Of a stretch of DNA of 17,860 nucleotides, positions 7,349-14,630 are shown one piece after another. The translations under genes were made by a program, and so were the position numbers. Position 1 is the stretch's first letter. Each line of letters begins with the position of its first letter. This stretch comes from Schlegelella_A sp035493195. GTDB lineage: Bacteria; Pseudomonadota; Gammaproteobacteria; Burkholderiales; Burkholderiaceae_C. The stretch covers positions 1 through 17,860 of the forward strand of contig DATJIM010000314.1 of NCBI GenBank assembly GCA_035493195.1. The letters run 5' to 3'. The notes below the pieces were generated by a model that did not search any database, was not told where the DNA came from, and was given only the letters and a program-made list of their open reading frames with translations.

Positions 7349-7963
7349 CTAGCGCGACAGCGCGAGCTTGATGCCGAAGCCGATCATGAAGACGCCGGCG
7401 AAGCGGCCGAAGGCGCGGCCGATGCGCGGATCGGCGCGCAGCCGCGACGCGAGCCGGTGCGTCAGCACGGTGACGATCGCGCCGTAGGCGAACGTCAGCG
7501 TCGCGATCGTCGCGGCCATCGCCGCGAAAGTCGCGATCCCCGCCGGACGCGCCGGATCGACGAACAGCGGGAAGAACGCCATGTAGAAGACGATCGCCTT
7601 CGGGTTGAGGAGCGTGATCGCGAACGCCTGGCGAAAGTAGTGGCCGGCGTGAATCGTCAGCACCGGGCGACCGCCCGGCTTTGCGAAGAGCATGCGCAGC
7701 CCGAGCCACGCGAGATAGCCGGCGCCGAGCCACTGCACGGCGTGGAACGCCGCCGGCCGCGCGGTCAGCAGCGCGGCAACGCCGGCGACCGCGAGCCACA
7801 TCAGCACCTGGTCGCCGACGATGACGCCGAACGTCGCCGCGACGCCGCCGCGCACCCCGCCCTTGCCGGTCGACGTGACGAGCGCGAGGTTGCCGGGACC
7901 CGGGATCATCAGGAAGACGATCACGGCAATGACGAACGACGGGTAGTCGGCGATGGCGACCAT
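7349..7963 (-). CDS. LysE/RhtB-family amino-acid exporter
   Basis: 204 aa and strongly hydrophobic, with about five to six membrane helices, as usual for this family of inner-membrane exporters of amino acids and related compounds. Signature segments are FLMIPGPGNLALVTS near the N-terminus and ITLLNPKAIVFYMAFFPLFVD in the middle, matching the conserved PGP and LNPK motifs. The ATG at 7963 (MVAIADYPSFV) is chosen because family members usually start a few residues before the first helix. An alternative ATG at 7990 adds nine residues. Neither has a convincing ribosome-binding site. The gene is divergent from the methyltransferase gene, with only 63 bases between the starts. The transported compound is unknown. 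Confidence 0.92.
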   Translation of the reverse strand: MVAIADYPSFVIAVIVFLMIPGPGNLALVTSTGKGGVRGGVAATFGVIVGDQVLMWLAVAGVAALLTARPAAFHAVQWLGAGYLAWLGLRMLFAKPGGRPVLTIHAGHYFRQAFAITLLNPKAIVFYMAFFPLFVDPARPAGIATFAAMAATIATLTFAYGAIVTVLTHRLASRLRADPRIGRAFGRFAGVFMIGFGIKLALSR

Positions 7964-8026
7964 GGCGGCGGGGCTGGCGGAAGCCGCCATTGTCGCTGGC
8001 CGGCGCGCCCACAATTGCGGCGAGCC

Positions 8027-9343
8027 ATGTCCGTGCCGATGCCTTCCGCCGCGACCGCCGACGACGCCGGAGCCACTCCGACGCGCGCGCCCGCCATCGA
8101 CGGGTTCGTCGCGGCGGTGCGCGCGTCGCTCGCCGACGGCGGCTTCGAATCGGTCGTGCTGGCGAAGAACCGGGCGGCGGAGGGCGAGCCGCGAGCGATC
8201 CGGATCCGGCGCATCGCGTTGAAAGGGGAGCCGGCGCTCACCTTCGTCGCGTCGCACGCGACGCGCGACGTCACGCGCAACTGCACCGTCGAAGCGGGCC
8301 TCGCCGCGATTGCCGGGCATCTCGACCGCAGCCGTGCGCCGGCCTTCGCACACGCGACGCTGAGGACGCGCGACGGCGACACGCAGCTTCTGGTCGGCAA
8401 GAAAGGCAACGCGACGCTGCGGCCGTCGCGTCGCGCGGCGACGTCGGCGGCGCCGCGCGCGCCGTCAGCGCCTGCGTCGCACGACCGCGCGCTTGCGCGT
8501 CGCTTGCCGATCCAGCTGCCCTTTCTTGTCGAGCTCGGCATCACCGACGCCAGCCACAGCGTCGTTCCGGCGATGGCGCGCAAGTGGCGACAGATCGACA
8601 AGTTCCTCGAGGTGCTCGACCACGCGATCGACGCGCTGCCGCCGGCGCTCTTGGCGTCGGGCGGCGGCGAGCGCCCGCTTCGCGTCGTCGATTACGGCTG
8701 CGGCAAGGGCTACCTGACATTCGCTGTCCACGAGCATCTGCGGCGCCGCTTCGGCGTCGCGCCGCAGGTGACCGGCGTCGAGCTGCGCGCCGAGCTCGTC
8801 GACTTCTGCAACGGCGTCGCCGCGCGCTCGCGCTGCGAAGGGTTGACGTTCGTGCAGGGCGACCTGCGCAGCGTCGCGCCGGAGCAGGTCGACGTCATGA
8901 TCGCGCTGCACGCGTGCGACACCGCGACCGACCACGCGATCGACCTCGGCGTCCGCGCCGGAGCATCGATCCTCGTCTGTGCACCGTGCTGCCACAAGGA
9001 GCTGCGGCCGCAGATCACGCGTCCGCGCGCGCTCTCGGGGCTGCTCCGCCACGGCGTCCACCTCGGCCAGGAGGCCGAGATGGTCACCGACAGCATGCGC
9101 GCGCTGCTGCTCGAGACGTGCGGCTACGAGGCGCGCGTCTTCGAGTTCGTTTCGCTCGAGCACACGAGCAAGAACAAGATGATCCTGGCGCGGCGCCGCG
9201 ATGCCGCGGCGGGCAACGGCGAGCGCGCCCGCGCCGAGCTCGCCGAGCTGAAGGCCTTCTACGGCGTCCGCACGCAGACGCTCGAGTCGCTGCTCGCGCG
9301 TCGCGACACCGACCCCGCCGCTCAGGCCTGCCAGACGCCGTAG
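8027..9343 (+). CDS. SAM-dependent methyltransferase (Methyltransf_32-like), 438 aa
   Basis: The C-terminal half (about 160-395) is a class I methyltransferase: VVDYGCGKGYLTFAVHEHL (glycine-rich SAM motif at 224-228), then VTGVELRAELVDFCN, FVQGDL, and the unusual catalytic-like segments IALHACDTATDHAI (293-305) and CAPCCHKEL (318-326). This set of motifs resembles the Methyltransf_32 / GSTCD-type family, whose members are thought to act on RNA or protein. The substrate is not known. The N-terminal 150 residues form a separate domain of unknown function with a basic, Ala-rich linker (about 131-158). A helical tail ends the protein. The ATG at 8027 is the first after the divergent intergenic region. 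The 3' end overlaps the end of the convergent GIY-YIG gene by 22 bases. Confidence 0.88.
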   Translation: MSVPMPSAATADDAGATPTRAPAIDGFVAAVRASLADGGFESVVLAKNRAAEGEPRAIRIRRIALKGEPALTFVASHATRDVTRNCTVEAGLAAIAGHLDRSRAPAFAHATLRTRDGDTQLLVGKKGNATLRPSRRAATSAAPRAPSAPASHDRALARRLPIQLPFLVELGITDASHSVVPAMARKWRQIDKFLEVLDHAIDALPPALLASGGGERPLRVVDYGCGKGYLTFAVHEHLRRRFGVAPQVTGVELRAELVDFCNGVAARSRCEGLTFVQGDLRSVAPEQVDVMIALHACDTATDHAIDLGVRAGASILVCAPCCHKELRPQITRPRALSGLLRHGVHLGQEAEMVTDSMRALLLETCGYEARVFEFVSLEHTSKNKMILARRRDAAAGNGERARAELAELKAFYGVRTQTLESLLARRDTDPAAQACQTP

Positions 9344-9681
9344 CCGGCTTCGCGCAGGCCGATCGCGAGCTCGACCTCCATCTCGCGCGCCGCCGCGTAC
9401 GGCATCGGGTTGTAGACCTCGTAGAGCGCCGGCAGCAAACGCACGCCGTACGCGCGCACGAACCGATTCGCCTGGATGCCGTGCATGTGGCGGTCGAACC
9501 GCAGGTCGGGATCGAGGCCCGTCATGCCGACGTAGACCAGAGGCTTGTCGTGCTGGTAATCGGGGTTGGCGCGGCGGAACGCGGCGACGTTCCAGACCCG
9601 GTCCGAGAGCTCGACGACGTAGACGTGGTAGCGATGCGCGCGCGCACGACGGGCGCCACGCTTCGCCGCCGCTGCGCTCAC
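9322..9681 (-). CDS. GIY-YIG nuclease-like small protein, 119 aa
   Basis: After a basic Ala/Arg-rich start, YHVYVVEL (18-25) forms the first strand and KPLVYVGMTG (46-55) the second, equivalent to the GIY and YIG strands. These are followed by LRFDRHMHG (R61, H65, equivalent to the catalytic Arg helix) and REMEVELAIGLREAG (E102 or E104 as metal ligand). The spacing between the two strands is longer than in classic UvrC or homing nucleases. The start is GTG at 9681. It overlaps the TGA of the lipoprotein gene (GTGA), so translation is probably coupled. Later in-frame starts would cut the first strand. Its pairing with a pseudokinase and an envelope lipoprotein is unexplained. A nuclease role is inferred from fold only. 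Confidence 0.8.
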   Translation of the reverse strand: MSAAAAKRGARRARAHRYHVYVVELSDRVWNVAAFRRANPDYQHDKPLVYVGMTGLDPDLRFDRHMHGIQANRFVRAYGVRLLPALYEVYNPMPYAAAREMEVELAIGLREAGYGVWQA

Positions 9682-10904
9682 GCGCAGGGGACGATCTTGA
9701 ACTCGACGCGCCGGTCGAGGACGTCGAAGCTGTCGTCGGTGCCGCTGCCGACGATGTTCTGGCGAAACCCCATGCCCTCGGCGCGGGTGCGACCGGCGAG
9801 CTCGGGCGCGTCGGAGGCGAGCCGCTGGCGGACGAACTGGGCGCGCTTGAGCGACAGGGCGTCGTTGATCGGGCCCGGGCCGCTGCGGCTCGTGTGGCCG
9901 ACGATCGCGATGCAGCTCTTGGCGGCGATCGCCTCGCGAGCGATCTGGCGCAGCCACATCCCGTACGCGCCGCTGATCTTCGGGTCCGACCAGAAGTCGG
10001 TGCTGCCCGGGTTGAAGAGGAACTTGACGCCTAGCTCGTTGTAGGCGATGCCGAGCGCGACGATGCGGCCGAACGCCGCTTCGGCTTCGGCGGTGTTGCC
10101 CAGTCGCATGCTCGAGAGGTAGATCCCGCTCTCGGCGCGAAGCTGCTCGCCGAGCGGCGACGTCAGCGCATTGCGGTACTGGCCGAGCGCGTCCTGGTAC
10201 TTCTCGGCGTTGTAGAGCGTTGTCGCCTCGCTGATCACGCTCGCGGCGCCGATCCGCTCGAGGTAGTAGGCGTCTGCGCGCTGGCCGGGCGTCGTGGTCG
10301 TGGTGTTGGCGTAGCCCTCGATGACCTTGTCCTTGATCAGCACCGGGACGTCGCGGTAGTAGCGCGTCGGCGTCTGGTCGAGGTTCTCCTCGCGCGCGAG
10401 CGACCACGCCTGCGCGACGACGACGCCGCTGCGCAGCTCGGTGAGCGCGAGGTTGAGGCGGATCGTCGGCTTGCCGAGCGGCGCAGTCGGCACGCGCGCG
10501 ATCGTTCCCGTCAGCAGGTATTGCGCGCGCGCCAGATTGGCGGCCTGGAACTTCAGGAACTCGAACTGCGGATACAGGCTCGACATCCGCTGCACGACAC
10601 GGTGTTCGAACAGCATCGTCGCCTCGGTCTGCTGGCCGGTGATCGTGTCGATCATCGGATCGATGATCACGGTGCGCCGCGGCAGCTTGGGGTCGGGCTT
10701 GGTCAGCGTCGACTCGATCTTGGCGAGGAACGCCGGCAGCTTGCCGGTCTGAGCGACGAGGCGGTCGGTCGCGTCCGATGCCGCCTTCTCGAACGTCTGC
10801 GGATCCGACGACGTGCACGCCGCGACAGCGAGCGCCGCGGCGACGGCGAGCGACGCGCCCCGCACGAGCGCGATGGTGCGGGCGAGCAGCCGGGTCACTT
10901 GCAT
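9678..10904 (-). CDS. Outer-membrane lipoprotein with FlgO/CsgG-like region and OmpA-like C-terminus
   Basis: 408 aa. The signal peptide ends in a lipobox, VAAC with C30, so a lipid-anchored envelope protein is expected. Residues about 75-195 (RRTVIIDPMIDTITG through LNLALTELRSG) resemble the FlgO/CsgG/TolB-like fold of outer-membrane lipoproteins. Residues 215-285 read as TPR-like helices (EKYQDALGQYRNAL, GNTAEAEAAFGRI). Residues about 290-408 are OmpA-like: CIAIVGHTSRSG, LSLKRAQFVRQRL, AEGMGFRQNIVGSGTD, VLDRRVEFKI. In OmpA the peptidoglycan-contacting Asp follows the Thr of the G-x-T-D motif. Here that position is S339, while the Arg (R354) is kept. The ATG at 10904 lies inside the end of the pseudokinase gene (10-base overlap), so the two are co-translated. 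Confidence 0.88.
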   Translation of the reverse strand: MQVTRLLARTIALVRGASLAVAAALAVAACTSSDPQTFEKAASDATDRLVAQTGKLPAFLAKIESTLTKPDPKLPRRTVIIDPMIDTITGQQTEATMLFEHRVVQRMSSLYPQFEFLKFQAANLARAQYLLTGTIARVPTAPLGKPTIRLNLALTELRSGVVVAQAWSLAREENLDQTPTRYYRDVPVLIKDKVIEGYANTTTTTPGQRADAYYLERIGAASVISEATTLYNAEKYQDALGQYRNALTSPLGEQLRAESGIYLSSMRLGNTAEAEAAFGRIVALGIAYNELGVKFLFNPGSTDFWSDPKISGAYGMWLRQIAREAIAAKSCIAIVGHTSRSGPGPINDALSLKRAQFVRQRLASDAPELAGRTRAEGMGFRQNIVGSGTDDSFDVLDRRVEFKIVPCA

Positions 10905-12562
10905 TCGCGCTTGAAGAAGTCGGTCTCGGCCGGCGTGATCTTCTCGAGCGACGCCTTCTGCAGGATCTCGGTGCAACGCGTCTGGCGCTCGAGCGGCGTC
11001 GTCACGACGATTGCCGGCGGCGCCGGCACCGCGGTCGTCGCGGCAGCGGAGGCCACGGGCCGCACCGCCGACTGACGCGTCGGCCTTGTCGTCGCGGACG
11101 CGTTGCCCTGCGCGTGCGAAGCGACCGCAGTCGTCGTCGCGTGCGCCGCGCTGACCGCCGCGGGCTTCGCTGCGGGTGGCGCGATCGTCGCGGTCGGCGC
11201 CGCCGCGGGTGGCGTGGGGGCTGGCGAGGCGGGCGTGCGCGTTGCCGCCGAAGCCGTCGCTGCGGGAGCGGTGCGCGCCGCTGCCGACGCCGCGGCCGCG
11301 CCGCGCGCCGGCGTCCGCGTCGCGAACTGCAGCACGAGCGCGGCGATGCCGATCAGCGCGAAGATGCCGGCGATGACTCCGTAGAGCGCGCGCTTGCCCA
11401 CGCCGCGGTTGGGCACGGTCCCGTGCATCCACGAGGGCTCGGCGTCGCCGCCAGGGTTCGCCGGGCCGACCGCTTTCGCGACCGACCGCGCTTCCGCGAC
11501 CGCGACCCGCGCGAGCGGCGCAGACGCGGTCGTCGCCGCCGGGGGCGGGTCCGGAACCGTGACCTCGTCGCTCTGTGCCCGGGCGCCGGCGAACGGCTCC
11601 TGCATCAGATCGGGCGCCGGCGCCAGCGAGACGGCTTCCGGCGCTTCGATGTCGCCCATCAGCGCGCGGAACTCGGCGTGCTCGGTCGGACGCCGTCGCG
11701 GCTGCACCGCCATCGCCGCGTCGACGGCGACGAGGAAGCGATCGCTGTACAGGCCAGCGGCGACGACCGAGAGCGGCCGCATGCGGTCGTCGGTCAGACG
11801 GTCGGCGGCGGGCGGTGGATCGTTGCCGGTGATCGCGGCGTAGATCAGCGCGCCGAGCGCGTAGAGGTCGGTCCACGGTCCGCGCGTCGTTCCGGCGGCG
11901 CTGCCGTATTGCTCGATCGCGGCGTAGCCGGGCTTGAGCGCGGCCGCGGGCGTGTGGCGCATCGCCTCGATCGCATGCGTCGCCGCGGAGAAGCCGAGCA
12001 GCACCGGGCCGAACGGCGTGATCAGGATCTCGTCGGGACCGATGTTCTGGTGCCAAACGCCGCCGTCGTGGAGCAGCGTCACGCCGTTGAGGATGGGCTT
12101 CAGCCAGGCGCGCAGCTCGTTCTCGCTCGGCACATGGCCGAGCTCGGCGAGCGTCGTCTTCAGCGTCGGGCCTTCGTAGTACGGCATCACGACGTACGCG
12201 GTGCCGTTCTCTTCCCAGAAGCGATAGATCTTGACGAGCGCAGGATGGTCGAAGCGGGCGAGCACGCGAGCTTCATTGAGGAACGCCCGCATTCCCGCCT
12301 TGACCGCGTCGAGCTGGCGATCGGAGCCGACGACGACGTTGCTCGATCCGGGCATCCGGCCCGCAAGCGCCGCCGGCATGTATTCCTTGACCGCGACCTT
12401 GCGCTGCAGCGCGTGGTCCCAGCCGAGATAGACGAGGCTGCAGGCGCTCTCGCCGATGAGTGACTTGATCTCGTATTCGCGCAGCCGCGTTCCCGGCGAC
12501 AGGACGTGACCAGGGACGGCTGCGGGCGCGCGAACGGCCTCGAGTTCGTGGACCGGGGGCAT
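10895..12562 (-). CDS. Membrane-anchored serine/threonine pseudokinase
   Basis: 555 aa. Residues 28-300 have the fold of a bacterial Hanks-type kinase: VAVKEYMP (K59), E97 in FLNEARVLARF, the activation segment KPGYAAIEQYG (210-220) and D232 in WTDLYALGALIY. The catalytic residues are replaced. The HRD motif reads HQN (171-173), the following Lys and Asn are G175 and E178, DFG reads GFS (190-192), and the glycine loop is GESACS. It is therefore unlikely to phosphorylate. A membrane helix spans about 393-413. A long Ala/Pro/Thr-rich linker follows, and a short C-terminal motif RCTEILQKASLEKITPAE ends in KREC, with C530 and C554 able to form a disulfide if periplasmic. The ATG at 12562 gives a complete kinase N-lobe. 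The gene leads a coupled operon with the lipoprotein and GIY-YIG genes. Confidence 0.9.
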   Translation of the reverse strand: MPPVHELEAVRAPAAVPGHVLSPGTRLREYEIKSLIGESACSLVYLGWDHALQRKVAVKEYMPAALAGRMPGSSNVVVGSDRQLDAVKAGMRAFLNEARVLARFDHPALVKIYRFWEENGTAYVVMPYYEGPTLKTTLAELGHVPSENELRAWLKPILNGVTLLHDGGVWHQNIGPDEILITPFGPVLLGFSAATHAIEAMRHTPAAALKPGYAAIEQYGSAAGTTRGPWTDLYALGALIYAAITGNDPPPAADRLTDDRMRPLSVVAAGLYSDRFLVAVDAAMAVQPRRRPTEHAEFRALMGDIEAPEAVSLAPAPDLMQEPFAGARAQSDEVTVPDPPPAATTASAPLARVAVAEARSVAKAVGPANPGGDAEPSWMHGTVPNRGVGKRALYGVIAGIFALIGIAALVLQFATRTPARGAAAASAAARTAPAATASAATRTPASPAPTPPAAAPTATIAPPAAKPAAVSAAHATTTAVASHAQGNASATTRPTRQSAVRPVASAAATTAVPAPPAIVVTTPLERQTRCTEILQKASLEKITPAETDFFKRECK

Positions 12563-12693
12563 CGATCGTGGTGGCTGGTCGGGTCGTCGTCGCGGCGCGA
12601 TTCGCGGCCCGCAAGGGAGAGCATCGGCATTTTCGCGCCGGGGACCGTGTCGCGACGGCTTCGTCGCACGGCGCCCTGCGCAACAAAGTCACG

Positions 12694-13182
12694 TCAAGGC
12701 GAAGCGCGCCGCCGGAACATGCCGTAGCCCTCCATCGTCAGCACCGTCTCGCCGTGCTGATTCATGACATCCCAGTGCGAGCGGATCATGCCGACGCCCG
12801 GCCGGCTCGCGAGCGGGCGCGACTCGAGGACCTCGAGGCGAACGCGCAGCGTGTCGCCGGGATACACCGGCTTCAGCCAGCTCAGCTTCTCGAGTCCAGG
12901 CGAGCCGAGGCTCGCCGAATCGAGCAGGTACGCGTCGCACATGAGTCGCATCGCGATCGCGCAGGTGTGCCAGCCGCTCGCAGCGAGCTTGCCGAAGAGC
13001 GAAGCCTCGGCGGCGGCATCGTCGACGTGGAAGGGCTGCGGATCGAACTCGCGCGCGAACGCGATCACCGCTTCGCGCGTCACCGGGTAAGCGCCGAACT
13101 CGCGGACCTGGCCGACCGGAAAGTCTTCCCAGAAAAGATGCGGCGTTCGCGCCGCGGCGGTCGATTCCGAAGGGAGGGTCAC
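12694..13182 (-). CDS. MaoC-like hydratase/dehydratase family protein
   Basis: 162 aa, a single hot-dog domain. REFDPQPFHVDDAAAEASLFG (about 44-64) holds the catalytic Asp/His pair (D47, H52), followed by the helix ASGWHTCAIAMRLM and the strands VYPGDTLRVRLEVLESR and MNQHGETVLTMEGYGMFRRR. Members hydrate enoyl-CoA or related thioesters in fatty-acid or polyhydroxyalkanoate metabolism. The exact substrate is not defined. The start is GTG at 13182, the only in-frame start that keeps the HLFWEDFPVGQ N-terminal strand. It lacks a Shine-Dalgarno sequence and directly follows an inverted repeat. No metabolic partner genes lie nearby. It is on the same strand as the pseudokinase gene, but 131 bases separate them, so co-transcription is uncertain. 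Confidence 0.92.
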   Translation of the reverse strand: MTLPSESTAAARTPHLFWEDFPVGQVREFGAYPVTREAVIAFAREFDPQPFHVDDAAAEASLFGKLAASGWHTCAIAMRLMCDAYLLDSASLGSPGLEKLSWLKPVYPGDTLRVRLEVLESRPLASRPGVGMIRSHWDVMNQHGETVLTMEGYGMFRRRASP

Positions 13183-13213
13183 TGCAGGCTGCGCGGTCGT
13201 GGGCAGCCTTGCA
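13183..13213 (-). repeat. Inverted repeat abutting the MaoC-like start codon
   Basis: TGCAGGCTGC (13183-13192) and GCAGCCTTGCA (13203-13213) are inverted copies with one bulged base and a 10-base spacer. On the minus strand the second arm ends exactly at the GTG start. It could be an operator or an RNA hairpin limiting ribosome access. No terminator-like T run follows. Confidence 0.55.
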
Positions 13214-13249
13214 GGATAGCGACGCGGCGGGTGCCGCGCCGCCCGGGCG

Positions 13250-13516
13250 CTAGCGACCGAAGAAGTGACGGAAGACGTCGGGCTCGAGGACCTCGCGGAT
13301 CGCGACGCCCTTCAGCGGCTCGCGAAACGGCTGCGAAGGCGCGGGGCGCTCGAGCTCCGCGGGACGCGTCGCGTCCCACACCGTTCCGGCCGGCGCGCTG
13401 GCGAGCGGGCGAACGCGCTGGGCGAGCGACGGCAGCTCTTCCCATTCGATCGTTCCGGCCGGAGGGGCGGCGCGGAACGCGTGCGACAAATGGAGCGTGG
13501 ACGGAGCGTGGCGCAT
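13250..13516 (-). CDS. Small protein of unknown function, 88 aa
   Basis: I do not recognise this protein. It is soluble and rich in Pro, Ala, Arg and Glu, with no signal peptide, membrane segment or metal-binding motif. Notable segments are TIEWEELPSLAQRV, a WDATRPAELERP stretch, and a C-terminal LKGVAIREVLEPDVFRHFFG that looks like a conserved end. The ATG at 13516 has AGGA eight bases upstream. Another ATG three codons earlier (13525) has no such site. The opposite strand also has a short open frame here, but its residue content is Arg-rich and shadow-like. The gene lies between the PNPOx-like and MaoC-like genes on the same strand. Coding status is likely but not certain. Confidence 0.55.
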   Translation of the reverse strand: MRHAPSTLHLSHAFRAAPPAGTIEWEELPSLAQRVRPLASAPAGTVWDATRPAELERPAPSQPFREPLKGVAIREVLEPDVFRHFFGR

Positions 13517-13644
13517 GACAGTCATCCTGAAGATGGACTGCCGCCATGATCGGCGCGCCGTTCGCCGATGAACGGTCGAACAGCGCCACGCTGGCAAGCC
13601 AGATCGCCGCCGTGCGCTCGCGATGTGACCGATTGCGCGCCGGC

Positions 13645-14148
13645 TCAGCGCATCTGCACCCGGCCGTGCTCGCCCAGATTCTTCGGCGGCGCATGGCTCA
13701 CGGCCGCCTTGGCCATCGCGAAGAGCTGAACCAGCTTGCTCTCCTTGACGTCCCAGTAGTCGGCGTGCGCGATGCGGACCTGCACGAGCGCGAGGTCGGG
13801 GTCGGTCGGACCACCGGGGAACCACGCCTCGGTGAGCTTGTTCCAGAGCTCGCGCTTCTTCGCAAGGTCGTCGACCTCCGCCGCGCTGCCCGACACCGAC
13901 ACGTACGTGTCCGCCCCGGGATCGGCGTAGACCACGCCCACCATCGGATCGGAGCGCAGATCGTCGACCGGATCGCCCTTTCTCGATAGGAAGAACCACA
14001 GGCTGTCGTCGCTGCCGAGCTCCTTGTTCTGCGTCGTCATCGGCCGCGCGTGCAGGTGACCGTTGCCGTGGCGCGTCGTCAGCATCGCGAACTTGATGCC
14101 CTTGATCATCTTCCAGAGCTTGTCGCGCGCGTCGTCGTTCTCGTTCAT
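13645..14148 (-). CDS. Pyridoxamine 5'-phosphate oxidase-like general stress protein
   Basis: 167 aa, the normal size for the general stress protein 26-like branch of the PNPOx split-barrel fold. Visible features are KLWKMIKGIKFAMLTTRHGNGHLHARPM (first strand pair and flavin-binding region), LWFFLSRKGDPVDDLRSDPMVGVVYADPG, TYVSVSGSAAEVDD, and WFPGGPTDPDLALVQVRIAHADYWDV, the typical closing block. Members bind FMN, FAD or a related flavin and respond to salt or oxidative stress. The reaction is usually unknown. The ATG at 14148 follows AAGGA about seven bases upstream, so the start is secure. It lies downstream of the MXKDX gene on the same strand, with a terminator-like hairpin between them, so it probably has its own promoter. 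Confidence 0.93.
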   Translation of the reverse strand: MNENDDARDKLWKMIKGIKFAMLTTRHGNGHLHARPMTTQNKELGSDDSLWFFLSRKGDPVDDLRSDPMVGVVYADPGADTYVSVSGSAAEVDDLAKKRELWNKLTEAWFPGGPTDPDLALVQVRIAHADYWDVKESKLVQLFAMAKAAVSHAPPKNLGEHGRVQMR

Positions 14149-14208
14149 TGGCAATCCTTGGTGAAGCGGGCCCGCGGCCCTCCGCACACGATTGCAGCAT
14201 CGCAGACG

Positions 14209-14243
14209 ACAAAGCCCGGTCGGGAACTTCCGGACCGGGCTGT
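14209..14243 (-). terminator. Rho-independent terminator candidate after the MXKDX gene
   Basis: A perfect 9-bp stem, AGCCCGGTC (14213-14221) with GACCGGGCT (14233-14241), and an 11-base loop. On the minus strand the stem is followed by TTTGTCGTC, a short and weak T run. It lies 35 bases after the stop of the MXKDX-repeat gene and upstream of the PNPOx-like gene, as expected for a terminator separating them. Confidence 0.65.
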
Positions 14244-14275
14244 AGGACGGCTTCGGCTTCGACGCGCCGATGCGC

Positions 14276-14545
14276 TCACTTCTTCATCGGCTCTTCCTTC
14301 TTGGACATCGCGTCCTTTTTCATCATCTCGTCCTTCTTGACCATGTCGGCGCACATGGCGTCCTTCTTCATCATGGCGTCGTCCTTCTTGGCCATCGCGT
14401 CCTTCTTGGCCATCGCCATGTGGTCCTTGCACTCCTGCACGGTCATCGGCTTCATCATGCCGTCGGCCTTCTTCATGTCGTCGGCGGCCCAGGCACCACC
14501 GGCCAGAGCGAAGCAGGCGACGAGGACAGTGGGGATCGTTCGCAT
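14276..14545 (-). CDS. Secreted pentapeptide MXKDX-repeat protein, 89 aa
   Basis: Residues 1-20 are a signal peptide ending AWA, with cleavage expected before ADDMKK, so the product is periplasmic or secreted. The mature part is made almost entirely of Met, Lys, Asp and Ala in repeats of the type MKKDA (AMAKKDAMAKKDDAMMKKDAM and so on). This matches the pentapeptide MXKDX-repeat family (TIGR02953) known mainly from betaproteobacteria, whose function is undefined. Two cysteines (C39, C65) remain after cleavage. Many Met residues suggest soft-metal binding or a role as oxidation sink, but this is speculation. The ATG at 14545 has GAGGAG eight bases upstream. An 18-bp tandem duplication lies inside the gene, suggesting the repeat number can change. 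Confidence 0.92.
   Translation of the reverse strand: MRTIPTVLVACFALAGGAWAADDMKKADGMMKPMTVQECKDHMAMAKKDAMAKKDDAMMKKDAMCADMVKKDEMMKKDAMSKKEEPMKK
14381..14416. repeat. Perfect 18-bp tandem duplication in the MXKDX gene
   Basis: GTCCTTCTTGGCCATCGC occurs twice head to tail (14381-14398 and 14399-14416), encoding six residues per copy on the minus strand. Related degenerate copies of TCCTTCTT continue on both sides. Such a unit is prone to slippage in steps of six codons. Confidence 0.9.
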
Positions 14546-14630
14546 CGACAGTCTCCTCGCGTGAAGTGATTGCGGCCGGACGGCCACCGCGATCGGTCGG
14601 CGAAGAGGCGCGAACCTTACGGGCGTCTCG

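Noticed and set aside
10778..12463. Long plus-strand frame opposite the pseudokinase.
   Set aside because: Arg/Gly-rich without motifs. The minus strand carries a kinase fold with a membrane segment and coupled downstream gene.
9678..12562. Assignment of the kinase-like and OmpA-like genes to a type VI secretion cluster.
   Set aside because: No Tss or Tag components are present in the window, and the kinase-like protein lacks catalytic residues expected of PpkA.
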